From Leucocoprinus leucothites (Eukaryota; Basidiomycota; Agaricomycetes; Agaricales; Agaricaceae), in assembly GCA_013368445.1 (NCBI GenBank), contig JAACJO010000030.1, positions 372,001 to 436,000 on the forward strand: DNA of 64,000 nt, written 5' to 3'. This document shows positions 38,372 to 52,118 of the stretch, one piece after another. The translations under genes and the position numbers were made by a program. Positions within the stretch are counted from its first letter, which is position 1; every line of letters begins with the position of its first letter. Below the pieces are notes generated by a model that worked only from the letters and a program-made list of their open reading frames with translations, was not told the origin of the DNA and searched no databases.

Positions 38372-41300
38372 TTAGAATTCATCGGCACATCGACAGTCAC
38401 AGTCTGCCACCGGGCAAACACCTCTCGATCTACCATCCTCTCCGAAGAACCATTCCATCAAGTGTGAGGCATGCCCCCATGGCGACATGTCTGGCAAATC
38501 ACTACTGCTTCATCAATCGTATCTAGTCCTCGAGATGAACAGCATGTGGAATCTTCGAGAAACGGGAAACGTACCTTTTTGAGGTGAAAACACGAGATCA
38601 ATCTCTCTCGTAGCGTCTGGGATGATACTCAGAGTCAACAAGCAAACAGAGCATCTTGGCAAGGCTCTTTGGCAGTTTGAGCATGTAGTCGGCTAAGGTT
38701 CAAGCTTCGGTCAGATCCTCATAACAGACAAATCGAAAAAAGAGAAACAGCCTACCTTCCACTTTGCTTGTTCAGCTAGGCCAAGTTCCTCTTCTGGTAC
38801 AACAGGCTTATTACAATAATTGCATCTGATCATAACCTGCTTGGGAACAAGATCCATGGGAGGTATATCACCATTCTGCATCGCCTCCGTCAATATCTGA
38901 CCCCTCTCAATATCAAATAGCACTCTCGGATGGTGTAACTTGAACCCATCCAACATATCACGATATGTCTCCAACCATCTGATAACCCGCGAATCTCGGA
39001 TTCTATGCGGGCTGACATACGATCCCAAGATTGCAGCAGTTTGCACATCACCCGTATGGTTGATATAACTTTGCAGGATGTCCATACAGCGGTTCGTCAG
39101 ACCGGTAACGATGAGCCCGTCGATATTGCCTTTTACTACTGCAAGCTCGACGATATGGCGTAAGTAGATGGTGAGGGCTTTGTCGTCAAGAAATTGCAGA
39201 GCGATGGCGAGACGTTCACGAAGAGGGATGCTTTCTTCTTTGAGAACATCAGCCCAGTCGCCTACGGCAAGGTAAGTTATTATGGCACAGAAGTAAGGAT
39301 CCTTCATATCCTTGATGAGACGTTCGCAATGTTCTCGTAGTTCATGGTTTCGAAGGGTCCACTGCTTGTTGCGTGGGGTATCAATGCCGCAATAGTACCC
39401 GACATCATTTTGTGGGACATATCTGCTTTGAAATAAACCCAAGCCGCTCAAACTTAAGAGCCAACATACGTACCATTGCTTTTCAGAAGTGTCTCTAAAG
39501 CTTTTGAGAGTTGCCTTGTGAACACTAGCCATGCCGCAGCTCTTGTATGCTGTCCTTCCTTCTCCCACCTTCGAAGAAAAACGCTAATTAGTCACAGCTG
39601 AAACCATGAAAACAAATACAACCAACCTCACGATTGCTGCGCTCAACTCGTCCTCCTTCAGACTCCATCCACAGAGCTTCATCGCAACCTGCCTTTGTGC
39701 TAGCTTTACAGTGTTCACCATCGGTTTCCAAGTCGATCGTTCGCCAGTCTTCCGACTCTCGACAATCGTCAACGCTGCTTGGAAAGCCACTTGGCTATCA
39801 TCTGTCTGTGTCTGTGAATAGCTCCTCCTCAAACGCCTCGATTGTGCCGAGAAGCTGCTCGTACTTCCAAAATCCAGCAGAGGGCGCTCAACGGCAGTTG
39901 GTGTCACGTCTAACTGAAGTTGCATCGGAGTAAGGCCCTCCCAGACTCCCAATATTCCTTGATGAGCAAAATCGTAGCCATTAACGCGAGCTGTAGGTGT
40001 ACAGAGGAGCTGCTGAGAATCTGTCAATTAAAGTCAGAGAGGCGTATGTCATGGGATTGATAGTGTTCACACACGGGATATCCACGCCCACAAATCCGAG
40101 AGACCTTGAGAGTTGACGTCAAAGGGATCGTATTCCTCGCGCGTGATCAACATATTATATTGTGCCTAGAGGACAATGATCAGCCTGAAGGCCAGGAGTA
40201 GAATCAACAATATTCACCTGGCTCAATCCATATCCAAGAATTGCTCTTCTCCGTATAAGCATTGAGATATCATCCTCGACTGTACCGACAAGCTCCCTAT
40301 TTCTCCCATCCCTTGACCTGAACCGCTTCTTCACCTTTTCTGACTCTACCTTCTCTCCAATTAACCCATGCTCTCCACTCATTGGTAGCGGTTCCCGTGA
40401 ATGCGACATGTGGCGCACAGAGCTCTGCGCAGTTTGGTGCTGCTCAGACGACTCTTGACTACGGTTCTGATATTTCCTCAAGGCCGATGGACTGTAGGTC
40501 CTCCCTTTCTGCGGCCGAGTCGCCGCCAACCCTGTGGGCGCAGCAGAAGGCATGCTAGGAAGTGCAGGAAAACCATCTTCATCTCCACGTCCGAAGAGGG
40601 CAGGCGTTGGGATCGGAGGAGCAACGGGTGGAAGCGACTGTGATTTGAGAGGACGACCACGGATCAGAGATTCATCTCGAGGCTGCGCTGAACGTGAACG
40701 AGAACCCCGACCATATTCACTGGAGCCCGGTCCGAGCTTGTAGCCAGCGGCGGAGAGTGAGATATCAGGATCGAGATCATTCTCTGGCATGCCGGCTATT
40801 GTCTTAAGATTGACGCCAGAACCGAAGGCCAAGTCTCCACGAGCACTCCACACAGATTGCTTGGGTGCATCGTGTATGGCGTACATCTCGAGGTCACCAT
40901 CTTTATTGACCACCATTACATTGCTCGTTAGTGGATGAGGTGAACCCGGGTCGGGTGCCAGAGCGAAAGATGTGAGAGGCTTAGCGAAGGTTTTTGCTGA
41001 AGAGCTATAAGAATCTGCTTGAGTTCTGAGAGACGCATGACTCACTTCTCCGAGTATTGGCAAGAACTAAAGGTGAGGTAGTGATGTCAGTTGACGAAGT
41101 CCTCTGCTTCAAAGCACCTGGAGCTTGTGTACCCCCGGTTTGCCATGGGAGCGTGGCTGACCATGATCGTTTCGCAGGGGTTTTCCCTAGCTCCTTGAGA
41201 GGACTACCAACAATCTCACTGGAGGGATCAGAGGTATTCACCAGATCCCAGAAGCGGACATAAGCGGAATCTTTCTCCAAAGTTGCTAGGCACCCTCGCC

Positions 41301-42294
41301 TCGTGCTCGAAAACTCGATCGTACTGAACACGGAACCAGCACGCAACTTCGCATTATCGGCTGTCGCATCTCTTTCCGAGAACATCAGAGGTGATGTCAA
41401 CTTGCGGGTATCCCAGATTGACACGTTGTTGTCACCAATAGACGCGACACGATGCTGATCGAATGGATCCGTTGCGATAGATTGAATCTTTCCCGGAACA
41501 TTCAGAACATTCGGAGCTTGGCTTCTCAGATCGAATAATCGGAGCCAGCGGTAAGATATTCCTGCTAGGACAAGATGAGATGTTTTAGGAAGGAAAGTGA
41601 GGCAAGACACAATCTCCTGAGAGGCGTATTGTTGGATGATGCGGGGATCGTGACGAGGGTTATGTTCGACTGTCCTAGGGATGGATGTTTGGGTTCGAGT
41701 GGCATTAACGACGGATACGGTATCTTGGGATGGATTTATGGGATCCAAGGCAAGGAGGGGAATGGCGGTGGTGATATCCCATATGAGAAGGCTGCAATCA
41801 CCCCGAACTTTGTCCAATCCAGCGGCGAGAAGGTTGGTATCTTGACCACAAAACGCTACTGAATTGCAAGTACGTGAGTTCCGAACAGCCAAAGATACGG
41901 TAGGACCGCTTGTTAGTCTTTCGCCGCGTGTCTGCCTGGCTGCCTCGAGCCTGATAAGGTCCACCCTGCCGGAATTGACTCCAACAGCGAGGAGATCATC
42001 GAGAGTTGTATCCGGTGACCACGCAAAGCACTAGATGAGGGGGATAATATTAACATACTACATTAAAAGAAGTAGGAAAATATAATCGATGAATGGGGTG
42101 CGTTTGAGAATAATGAATCCGAATTTGAATGAAGCGCGCACCTTCATGTACTGTAGGTCCTGCTGCGATGTCACATGCCTAATCCTCGGGTAATCGGAGG
42201 CCCACTCGTAGAGAGTGATTTGGGAGCCTCCTCCAACCAAAAACTTGTTCTCCTGTCGGGGGTGCCATAGCAAACGTTTCTCGGGTAAAACCAT
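38372..42294 (-). CDS. SEA4: SEACAT/GATOR2 subunit Mios/Sea4 (WD-repeat plus zinc domain)
   Basis: Subunit of the vacuolar SEACAT (GATOR2) complex that relieves SEACIT inhibition of TORC1 in amino-acid sensing. Nine exons: 42294-42142, 42030-41046, 40996-40218, 40165-40075, 40020-39627, 39568-39474, 39422-38756, 38692-38575, 38522-38372, about 1144 residues after two one-base corrections. An N-terminal WD40 propeller (LLWHPRQENKFLVGGGSQIT, CFAWSPDTTLDDLLAVGV, SIGDNNVSIWDTRKL) is followed by a Ser-rich insert near 40300-40750, a helical region (EREHC-like REHCERL, DPYFCAIITYLAVGDW, AIALQFLDDKALT), and a C-terminal Cys/His zinc domain (IRCNYCNKPVV, CSNCQRALPRCSVC, CQTCRHGGHASHLMEWF). Frame breaks at about 39346 and 38473 are each cured by one added C. 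Confidence 0.88.
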
Positions 42295-45200
42295 GCTCGA
42301 ATACGGGCAACAACTGGTGGGATCGGAGTGATCAGTGATTATACGGAGGAGAACATGAGGAACGCGTCTGGATATCTATGAACTTTATTTTCCTACTGAT
42401 CTTTAATAATGCACTTTTCGAGAAACGGGTAGACTCACGCGTTGTACCGGACGGTCCGACGACAGGCTTAGCAGTCGAGTTAGGTATCACTATTTGTTAT
42501 TGTCTGTGTGTCCACGACTCTAAAAGGAAACAAGGCCAAGGTTCATCAAACCTACCTTGTGAGCCTTCTTGTTTCCTTAGACATCGGTCGCGCGTTCTCG
42601 CAGGCTCAACTGCTTGCTTTGCCCAGCTGCTTAAACCCGGTCATAACTACAAACGGGCCCCTCCTGAATTTATTATTTCAGCTTTCCCATAATGCGCTTG
42701 GTTTTGATGAAGGGATCTCAAGAATCGATCACCCACAAGTCTCAATGATAGGACGTCCCAGTATCCAAAGTCACCAATGCTCGGAAATATGTCAATATAC
42801 GCCGTCAACTTTTTTGTCCTGCTTTCCAAGGACATATCACACACCAACAGCCACAAACTCTCCGTGGTTTCTCACCTTGTCAATTCGAAAATAACTGAAC
42901 GCCCTTCCATCCTTCCATTGGAACGGTACCGACTGGTTACAGCCACCAGAAGACTTCTCATACAGGATAACCCTCTTTACCCATGACTACTCGTTCAGCC
43001 AATCCACCTGAGTGAATTTAGACCAGCACAACATATATAGAAAGCTCTCATGTAAGCAGGTACCTCATGTGCCAGACTGGCTGCCACATACGCACAGGCA
43101 CTCTTCCTCAGCAATTTGACTCGATCACAGGTTCTCTTCTCCCTTGTGCCTCAGTTCTCAACGCCTCTTCCATATTCGAATATCTCTAGAAGATTGTCGT
43201 AGGTAACCTGGTTCATCTGTACTATCAACGCCCCAAATTTGCGAAATTTGGTTTATGGACCTAAACCCGCAGCAACCACAGACACGGCATGACAGACCGA
43301 TCTATCGCGCGACTACAAGCTTCCCGTTGCTCTGCCAGTAGAAGCTGTCGAGTGTTCCACCCTGCCACACGGATACGGTCCAACCGGCAGCGCGACAATG
43401 TAATTTCGATATGGAGGCCACCAAGAATAAATCTATAGGAATTACTGACTGTTGTACTATGGTTCAACCCACATCTTCTGTTCTCTACCCACATCGTACA
43501 CCGGACATATCGCTTACGGGCTGTCAATTCTAAGTGATGAAGCTCCCCGAATAGTCAGGCACAAGCAACCCCTGGTGCCGCAGTTGACTCATTGGTGTTC
43601 AACCTTATATCTATCGCACATACAGTGCAACATGTACAGTAGTGTCAGTTTGATCCCCATTTGTACCATCCTATCACCAACTCTCTCTCACTCCACTGCA
43701 CTCATAGATCACGCCAGAAACCGTCTCAAAAACCATCAAGCCACATTCTACCGCTGAAGAGTCCGTAAAGGCCGACACAGTCACTTGGCATTTATCTTGG
43801 CCCATTCGTTTATCGAAGTTTTCAGCGCAATGCCGCCGGTTCTGAAACACAAAGAAGTAGTCTTCGGTCAAAGTTCCGTAATGTGTATTTGTACACAACT
43901 CGGTAACTTGTAAGGGCGTTCCGTAACATACTTACTGATAGAATCACAACGAAATCGTTGCCAAGATATGTATTATGTTCAGGGCGACAGATTCTTTCGA
44001 GGCTGAGCGCTGTACGCGGCTGAGCATCGCTGACTTGTACTCCGAGTCGCAAACAGATCAATTTGTTCATTAATTTTAATCTCCCAGCTTCATAATCATA
44101 CTTTTTACTCCCAACAAGCACTAAAACGAACGAAGAACCACAACAACAACCAGAAGCCCTACAACAAAAACATGATGCAACCAACAGACCGAACCAGTTC
44201 GCACACACAGGGGGAACAGCTCGCGCTCACGCGCTATTCCGTCAAAGCTCCAGATGGCATCAACGCTCACATGTTCCGTATTCTCGGAACTTCCAGCGAT
44301 TGGCCTACCCACTTGGCGTCTCATCCAAACTTGGGCTTCTCACCTTGAACGCGCATTCGGATCGTAGCCATGTGCGAGTTCATGTGCACTTGTAATTTTT
44401 TTGGGTGATAGCTCCAAGCGTTGACACTAATGAGGATAAAGGAGGTGCGAAAATAAATTTCTGTTGCTCCTAGTCTTTATATAAACCAGTCAAGTGTTTC
44501 CTACTAGAAGCCTACGCGTACACGGTTCCTTTTCTGGGTGGGGCTCTGCCTGTCTCTGAGGCTTACCAACATCATTTCGGTGATTCCAACTACTCGAGGT
44601 TGGATCATACGTCGAACGAACTACCCCTATAAGGACCGCCTCGTTGATCATTCCGGTCAATGATGCCAGCTCAACGCCATCTCACGACTCGGATTACGCA
44701 CACACAAGCGTCATTCCCATAGCTCTTCTTGTCCTTCCACGTCACCATCGGGCCGTAAACCAAATATACACGAGCGAACACTTGATCAACGTTTAGCGTC
44801 TCAACAACACTCCGAAGACTCTTGAGCTTCAAAGTCCTTCAAGTTCGCATTGTCAATTATCCGAAAACCAGCCTCGGAAGAACAGAACTTAGGGGAAGAA
44901 CTTGTAGAGAAAGGAGGATAGGTGTCCGTGCAATCAATTTCACAAAAACAGCTAATTAATCCTGAACCGACCCAAAGCCCAAGCACTGTGACAGAGAAGA
45001 CCAAAAAAGTCCACAAATCTTACATACAAAAAGTCCAAGAAGCAACGACGTATAGGAGAGTCAATTTTCGATTCTTAGTCCATCATGCTCCAAACATTAG
45101 GAGCATTAATTCCAGCACTTATTTAATGCAGTACGATAAGGAGAAGAGAAACAAGCCAGATGAGAAATACGAGTAATTCCGAGAGGACTCGGACAATAGT

Positions 45201-45909
45201 GCCAAAAATCCAAACGAACATCCCGCTTGTCTCGATCCATAAGCCCACCAAAACAAGCCTGCAGGGACATACAATGTGAGGGCCACGCAGAGAGCCAAAG
45301 GACTAAGCCACAAGATCGAGAATGCAGATAGTAGAGATGATTTGGTGTACGTATAAGATAATCCATGAGCCTACGTGATTGTGTATGATATGAAAAAGGA
45401 TCCAGTCAAGGGTAAGAAAATGAAGGCAGGTAGAAGAAAGAAAGCGTGAATGTGTGAGGGGTCTTCACTTTAGGGTATATGTATGCCGAGACGAAGAGAG
45501 ATGAAAGAAAGGAATGAGATAAGAAGATAGTCATGCACGGAAGGCTTGAAATGAGAGAACCTCGAGAGAAAATTATATCGTAACACCAAGAGTCCAAAAA
45601 GTGAGGCAAGACACTCGACCAAATGGGATGAAGTTGGGCAAGCCACCGTACAAGAAACACGGCGCTGCGTGAGGTTACCCAAAGAGAAGATGGAAAAAAA
45701 TGTCAAGACGAGTAGGATGGGAAACAAAGAAAGTTATGAGACAACCCCACTCATCCTGGCCAAGCGTCCTCACCCTTCCGTGAGTCTGTCATTTTCATCT
45801 AAAACCGTCCGTATCAGCCTTTTTGACGTGGCTCCCGAGCGAGTCTCGAAATAAACGCTAGACTGAGCACACGTCTATTGACCCATTCCCACTACATACT
45901 CCTCTCTTC
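42295..45909. other. 3.6 kb gene-poor region
   Basis: No supported gene. A 58-codon plus frame (44172-44348, MMQPTDRTSSHTQ start) follows an A-rich, leader-like stretch and could be a small gene; no family is recognised. Other open stretches (42508-42894 plus, 44208-43822 minus) look like noise. Confidence 0.35.
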
Positions 45910-47654
45910 TCACTGGGCGTAACCAACCTGCATTTCCATTCCTTCTTCCTCGCCTCTCCGATTCCCGCTAGTCCTCACCGCATATATCGGTGTTTGGGAC
46001 GGATTATCCTGGTATGGCGACGGTGGCGTTTGATCTCGGAATGGCGAGAAAGGAATTTGCGAATTGCTGTTGTAGGGATCGGTCCGTTGTTGGTAAACAG
46101 GATTACCAACGACTTTCTCGTTGTTATCCATGGCAGCAGTCGCAGCTGATGCATCACCGATACCGGCACGAGTTCCCCAACCAGTCTGAAAACATAGTCA
46201 GTGCTGCGGTTTCGGTAATGTGGCTAAGGTGACGTACTTCATGTAATGTGCAGAGCGCGTAAAGCTTCATAACAGCGAAATAGTAACCGAATAGGATAAA
46301 TGCCGGCACATAAATGATGTCTTGTGGTCGGTGCCAAAGATGTGGCAGGAGCTTGGCCGTGCGGGTAGCAGAGAGCCAAACCATATATGACAAAATGATA
46401 TTCCTAAGGGAAACGTGAGTGGTGCATGGTAGACATGTATAGGAATACGCTTGCTTACCACCAAGGCAAATGATAACCCCCTTGATCAATGGGAATCGTA
46501 CTCTTGTAAATAAGATACGAAACTAGACAAGGACCGACGAGGAGCGTGAAAGGATTGAAAAGCTTGTCAACCTGAAAGAAATATGAGTATAGGAATACAG
46601 AATCACCGACGGGTACTTACCATGGTATAAGCGACGTATGGGTGTGCAGTCCAGATGTATCTTTCCATGAACAAACTCCTCATGTCCGACCGCCATGTGT
46701 TTCGTGTCCACCGAAGGACTTGCTTCAAAAAGCGCCAATTGGGCTTCATGGTACTCAGGAGCTCTGCCTCCTTGCAACACTGCACATAGGTACTCCATCC
46801 GTGGCTAACCATCCATCGCGTCAAAAACTTGTCGTCGCCCGAATTCAGCTGATATTTTCCGAGCCAGTAATCATGAGTAAAGCCGTGCAAAAATTCAGGG
46901 TCCTTGAGGATAACAGTGCGGTAGGCGGCCGTCCGCCCTGAAAGACAGGGAATGCCACCATCAATGTGTGTTGAACAAGAAATTTCAATGTTTCGGATTG
47001 TAAGTCGGAACGCTGCCAAAACTTCCCAGACTGTCATCCGGTCCCCACAAGGCTGGACACGCTGACTCGTTCCAACACCACCGACTTTCTGGTCTTCGAA
47101 ACAGGCCAGAACAGAGGGAAGGAGGGTAGGTGGCCAGATGGCATCATCATCAGCAAAAACAATAATGTCGGTTGTGCAGTTCTTGATGCCGTGACTCATC
47201 TGGAGGCGCTTGTTGGCAAAGGGGACGGTGAGGACGCGAATACGCTCCGGGTCGACTTGGTTGGCAAGGTCCTGGAGGGGTCCCAACATTTTTTCCTCGG
47301 TGATGATGAGGATTTCCTTGGGTTTGCCGACAAGCCAGCTGTTGGCGGCCTCCTTGAATTCCTCGCCTGCATCAATAGTGGGCACAATGATCGTAACATC
47401 CTCAGAGGCAATGTAGGTAGGATTTTCTGGGAGGGGAATGGGGCGGTAGGTCCAGGCCGCCGCCATACGTATTAGAAACCATAGGTAGCGGTAGAAGCTT
47501 GGGGGCTGTCAGCAACATGACCTGCCACTACACAAAACAAACACGTACCCAATGACACCAAAAGGCACAACTAAGAGGCACTAGTCAGGAGAAGCGACGG
47601 TGGGAAGGAAAAAGACTCACATATTGGAAAACTATCAGAGGTGAGGTAGAGCAT
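45910..47654 (-). CDS. CPS1: GT2 polysaccharide synthase, CPS1-like
   Basis: Processive family-2 glycosyltransferase of the hyaluronan/chitin-synthase type at the plasma membrane. Six exons join in phase: 47654-47621, 47570-47549, 47497-46621, 46571-46459, 46403-46238, 46185-45910, giving 495 residues. Landmarks: N-terminal hydrophobic segment (FVPFGVIGFYRYLWFLI), VTIIVPTIDA, FADDDAIWPP with the metal-binding Asp (135-137), GGVGTSQRV, the acceptor-site GDD (239-241) and the product-binding QVLRW (278-282), then transmembrane helices and a Pro/Ser-rich cytosolic tail. All catalytic motifs are intact. In Cryptococcus the homologue Cps1 makes a hyaluronan-like polymer; whether this species does is unknown. 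The first two exons are tiny and could be missed by automatic callers. Confidence 0.9.
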
Positions 47655-49785
47655 CTGGGCGGGATAGAGGGAGAGTAAAAGAGTGAGTTATCGCCAGGCG
47701 ACGGGGATCTATAAGACCAGCCAGGCCGTCTTAGGAGGACGGCTAGCGGGCGGGGGGATAGCAGTGGTGGAGGAGAGTGAAGAGGATAACAAGCCCTGGC
47801 TTTTTCCCAGTCTGGTTCGCAACCTGGCCGACCTGGCCTGGCGGAGTTCAAATATCGCTTAGTCAGCAGTCCGCTGTCAGCCCCGACACGAGAACCCCCA
47901 TTTTCATTTGCCCTGCACTGCTTCGAACCTCCCCTGACACTGTCAGCGTGCGCACGGGCCACTCCTGCAGCGCACTGGCATAAAATACGCGCTCAAATAT
48001 CCTCGAGGAGGCCTCAAGGTTTGAGAATACGTGTTGTAACCGCGTGCTCACGAGCTGGCTTGGCCTGTTCGCCTCCCAGTCGTCTTGGCAACTCCAAAAT
48101 TTCTGATCTCCCTACCCAAATGTTATTCTGTCCTTATCCAGCAGTCATTGGGCATTGAGCAAAAAGCTTCACCGATGCTCCCTTCGTCAGCACGATGGAC
48201 GGTTCCGATCGGTGTTTCTGCCGCCGACCATTCGCATCATGCATCAAAGCCAGCGGCAGCCAATTCACGTTCAGACCCCCAATTTATAAATAACCTCCTT
48301 TGCATCAGATGAAATTCTAGCCATGATGTGATTTTTTCAATTTTTCTCCGAAAGTCTACAAGCAACGGTGTCATATCCCCACGAGTATATAAGCCCCATT
48401 AAGTGCTAAGACAGCTCTTTGTTTTTGGCCCCGTTGCGTGTCAAGTTGTGTACGGCCTTGAAGCAATTCAATAAGCTGCGGAAGCGAAGAAGCGCGTCTC
48501 TAGCCCCTCCCTTAGTTCCCCCGCAAACCAACTCTTCCAGAAGCTGATCAACGGCATTCTAACATCTTACAGCGCTTGCAACTTCCTTTCCTTTGACCGC
48601 TTTATCATCCTCTGCTGCGCATTCTGTAACTGTCAGTCAATCTCTGTCTCTTCCTCTAGGTTTAGTCCTCGGCTCGCCGACATAAATATCACGAACGTGG
48701 AATTGGAAGCATTCTAGCCATGCTTCCATCCGAGTTACTTAAAACATCGCCGTAAATCATCAAATATGAGGGCTCTCTCCTTTGAATACCCCTGATAGAC
48801 AGACTACCACAAACCCCTCCACGGTCAAGCTAGATACTCCTCCATCAATTATTCTACTGCGTTCATTTGTGAAGAAAGGGTCCAACATTGAGTATTCAGG
48901 AGGCTGTCCGTTAAACGCCGTCTTCGGTCAACAACGCCCTTCGACCGACTCTAATGGACACCTTATTTCAATCGCTTCACTTAACAACTCAGATGCACGG
49001 CGCCACGAAGCCTTCTCTTATAGCCGGACCTTACATGCTCTCTATTCCCTCCAAACTCGCTTCAAAGCTCAAGCGTTCATAACATGAGCGCTGAGCCTCA
49101 GGCTTGCTGCGCCCGTTCAACTCAAGTGCTTAATGCACATCTCCACCCCCTGTTTCGCCTCATAGCCATGTACCTTTTTTATTTTGACCGCCATTTATTT
49201 TCGCCTTCATTCTAGTTCTATTTCTATCGGGTCTATTTTCGTGCGCCACAAGACATCGCCTCAATCGAATTACTTGGAGATGAGAGTAGCCACCAATGCT
49301 TGGCTTACGGTGGTGGCGTAGTACAGACATTCGGAATCTCAATGGATATTGTCATGTTGATCAGCCACATATTAGTATTTGAAAAATATTGAACTGTGGC
49401 TCGCTTCTGCTGACTCCTGTCAATCCTCGTACTCGTCCATGTCAGCCATTTTTCTTCTCCCATTATCTCCATTGTTATCCACATTCATAGTCTCTCTGCA
49501 CCCTTGAATGTTGCGGGCGAGGGAATCGGGTATGAGCGGGGAAGAGACTGGGAGCCAGACACTGCGAGCAGATGGAGAAAAAGTGAAGGCGGTATTCAAT
49601 GTCATGGCAATTGCAAACGTTGTACGTAAAGCAAGCTCTTTTCATGATATGATGGAGATAAAGAAAGAGGTCCCACCTCTTCAGTGAATTAAGAATAACA
49701 AAGAGAAAAGCGATGTGACAGGGCGGGAGAACAACTACCATTCCGAAGGAGTCAAATCTTCCCCTTTCATTGACTTTTAATAACA
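47655..49785. other. 2.1 kb intergenic region
   Basis: No supported gene. A TATATAAG near 48388 is present without a convincing downstream frame. The plus frame 48782-49087 lacks an ATG at its start and shows no family pattern. Confidence 0.4.
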
Positions 49786-51823
49786 TCAAAGCAAGGTGTC
49801 GCGGTGACCGTTCCCATCTCTGGTTGGTACCTCCGCCATAAATATCTCGCCATCCTTGCTCCAGCAAACAAGCCCATTCTTTCCACTGCCAAAAATATAC
49901 GGGGGTTCAGGCCCTGCAAACTTCGGTTTTCGTATATAATGAACCGGGTTCATTGATCGTCGATGAATGTTGTCACGGAGCTCCTTGGGAAGCTAGTGAC
50001 GTGAATATCACCATCCGCACCGTAAAATGAGAAACGATTCTTGTCAACTCACATTGTTTCTTAGATCTGTAGGCTTGATATATAGAGTTTGTGGGGTATT
50101 TCTCAGAAAGCGTGGAATCGCCTGAAATGTGATGTTTTTCATGAACACCGCACTCTGTAGATCAATCGGTTGGTTAGGTAATTGCCATAGTTGCACCAAA
50201 GCAAGAACCAGGCGATGGTAGATAAAGACCCTGTCATCGTCAACTTGGTGTTGAAGCGGAAAGGTGACATCGATGCAAGGGATGTCAGTGTCGGTCGCTA
50301 GATAAATCGTCGAAATACGTCAAAGCGAAACCAAGGAAATACTTCGAAAGACTAGTACCTATGTTATAGGAGTTCACTTTATGCAACCGCTCAGCGAGTT
50401 CTCGACGAAGCTCGGTAAGGCAGTCACCATATAGGCAGAATCCCTTCGACCGCTCAGGGTTCTTCATGAAGTCCATGAAAGATGAGTGGTAAAACAAGAG
50501 CTTCATGCTCTTGGTAGCCCCCGCAATGGTAAGGACAGACTGAAGAGTACCGCACGCGATCCGAATCTGTTCCTCCGATAGGCCGAGTACATTAGCGATG
50601 GCCGGGAGCCACATCACCTCTGCGCTTGAAAGGACACTTCCTAGCAGTAAAACCTTCCGCACTGTTGAGCTGATATGAGATGGCACTCGCTGCATGATGA
50701 CTGTATAGAATAGATCCATCTCCGTCAGCGGATGCTGCGTTCCAGTTTTCACCCAAGCTCCATCCGCTAATGCGAGCACAGAACGAAGCTGATCATTGGG
50801 CCCCAAAGAGTTCGGATCCCCGATGAAACGTACAATTATCGCAGCGTGAATAAACAGTCCTGCTGCAAGCTCCACGAGACGGACGAGGTCGACATCTGAT
50901 GGCCATGTATCGAGGAAATTATGTTTTCTCCCGATTGCTCTCAGCTCGTCTCGGAAATACGACAGGAGGAAATGATTGATCTTTCGGTAAAGAGGAAGTT
51001 CAATGGAAATCACAAAAGGAGAGATGTCCCGGGTTCTCATTGCTTGGGTAATATGACTTTCCGGACGACTGGTGATGAACCAGCGGAAAGGCGTGGTGCG
51101 CTGTGCAGCCGAGTTGGCTATGATATCAATGATATCGGACTGTTGCTCTGTCGCTTCGCATTCATCAAGCCCGTCGAGAACGATGACACGTCCCTCGAGA
51201 TCAGATCCTCCAGGCCCGATTTGTTTTAAAGGCTGGGCAAGAAATTCGTTGAATTGCCTTGCTAGAGATTTCGTCACAAGAGCAGGGTTATTCCGGATGA
51301 GAGTATCAATAGTATCACTAAACGCGGGACATTGCATTGCAAGCTGATATGCAATGGAGGTGAAAATACGATTGGGATCATCTCTTCCGTTTGAGCGCGA
51401 GAGAAAGACAGAGGCTGCAAGCCTATGTTTGGATTCCAGGAGTTCTGTGCAGGTCTGAGCCAACGCCGATTTCCCTACTCCGAAAGGGCCTTGCACCCAA
51501 AGAATTGGTTCTGTGTAGCCAGGGGCTCCAAGCCCCCACTCGACAACCCGCTTAATGTAGTCTCTGTGGGTGCCATGATGGCACCTTGGAGGAGGGTGAC
51601 GGGAATAGGAGTCGTGGAATGCATCGGGCATAGAGTTCGCCAGAAGCTCTCGTATGCCTATCATGAACGTTGAGTCTCTAGTAGGCCAAGAGTGTCAGAA
51701 CTGACCAGATCCCGCGGGCGACCCAGTAGAGTCCAAGTTCGCTTTCACGTTTATGTCGACATGCTGGGACTTGTCTACAAATCTGGCGTTATGCAAAACA
51801 AAGTCGTGTGCGTTCGAAATCAT
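49786..51823 (-). CDS. NACHT-domain NLR-like (STAND) NTPase
   Basis: Signal-transduction NTPase of the type used in fungal non-self recognition and programmed cell death. Four exons join in phase: 51823-51706, 51675-50359, 50297-50053, 49992-49786, giving 628 residues. A short N-terminal segment of about 40 residues (NAHDFVLHNARFVD) leads to the linker (FMIGIRELLANSMPDAFHDS) found before agaricomycete NACHT domains. Walker A is GPFGVGKSAL (102-109) and Walker B VIVLDGLDECE (203-213); ITSRPE is the sensor-like motif. The C-terminal third has no ankyrin, WD or TPR array, only GSGKNGLVCWSKDGEIFMAE, which might be a single propeller-like strand pair. Compared with typical fungal NLRs it is short and lacks a repeat sensor. 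Confidence 0.88.
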
Positions 51824-52118
51824 AGAAACCAGAGGATCAATAGGCTTAGAACGACGGTTAAAGAATGCTGTTCATCACTGTCAAGCGTCTACAAGCGACC
51901 GCTCGACGTTATCGTGGGAGCTTGACTCAATCAAAACACGAATCAAAATAAAATATACAGTCTAAATATATTACATATAAGAAGTCCCAAAACGCAAAAC
52001 CAAGCCAAGTCCATGTTAGTGCCAAAGATGATGGGGTATACGATAATCAACTTGTGCAGGCTAATACTGTAGTAGAGAACCAAATCTAAAATGTCGAGTA
52101 GGCACCGATAGCAGCTGT
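51824..52118. other. Intergenic between NLR and PC-esterase genes
   Basis: 295 bases, A/T-rich, containing the NLR promoter and the PC-esterase 3' end. Confidence 0.5.
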
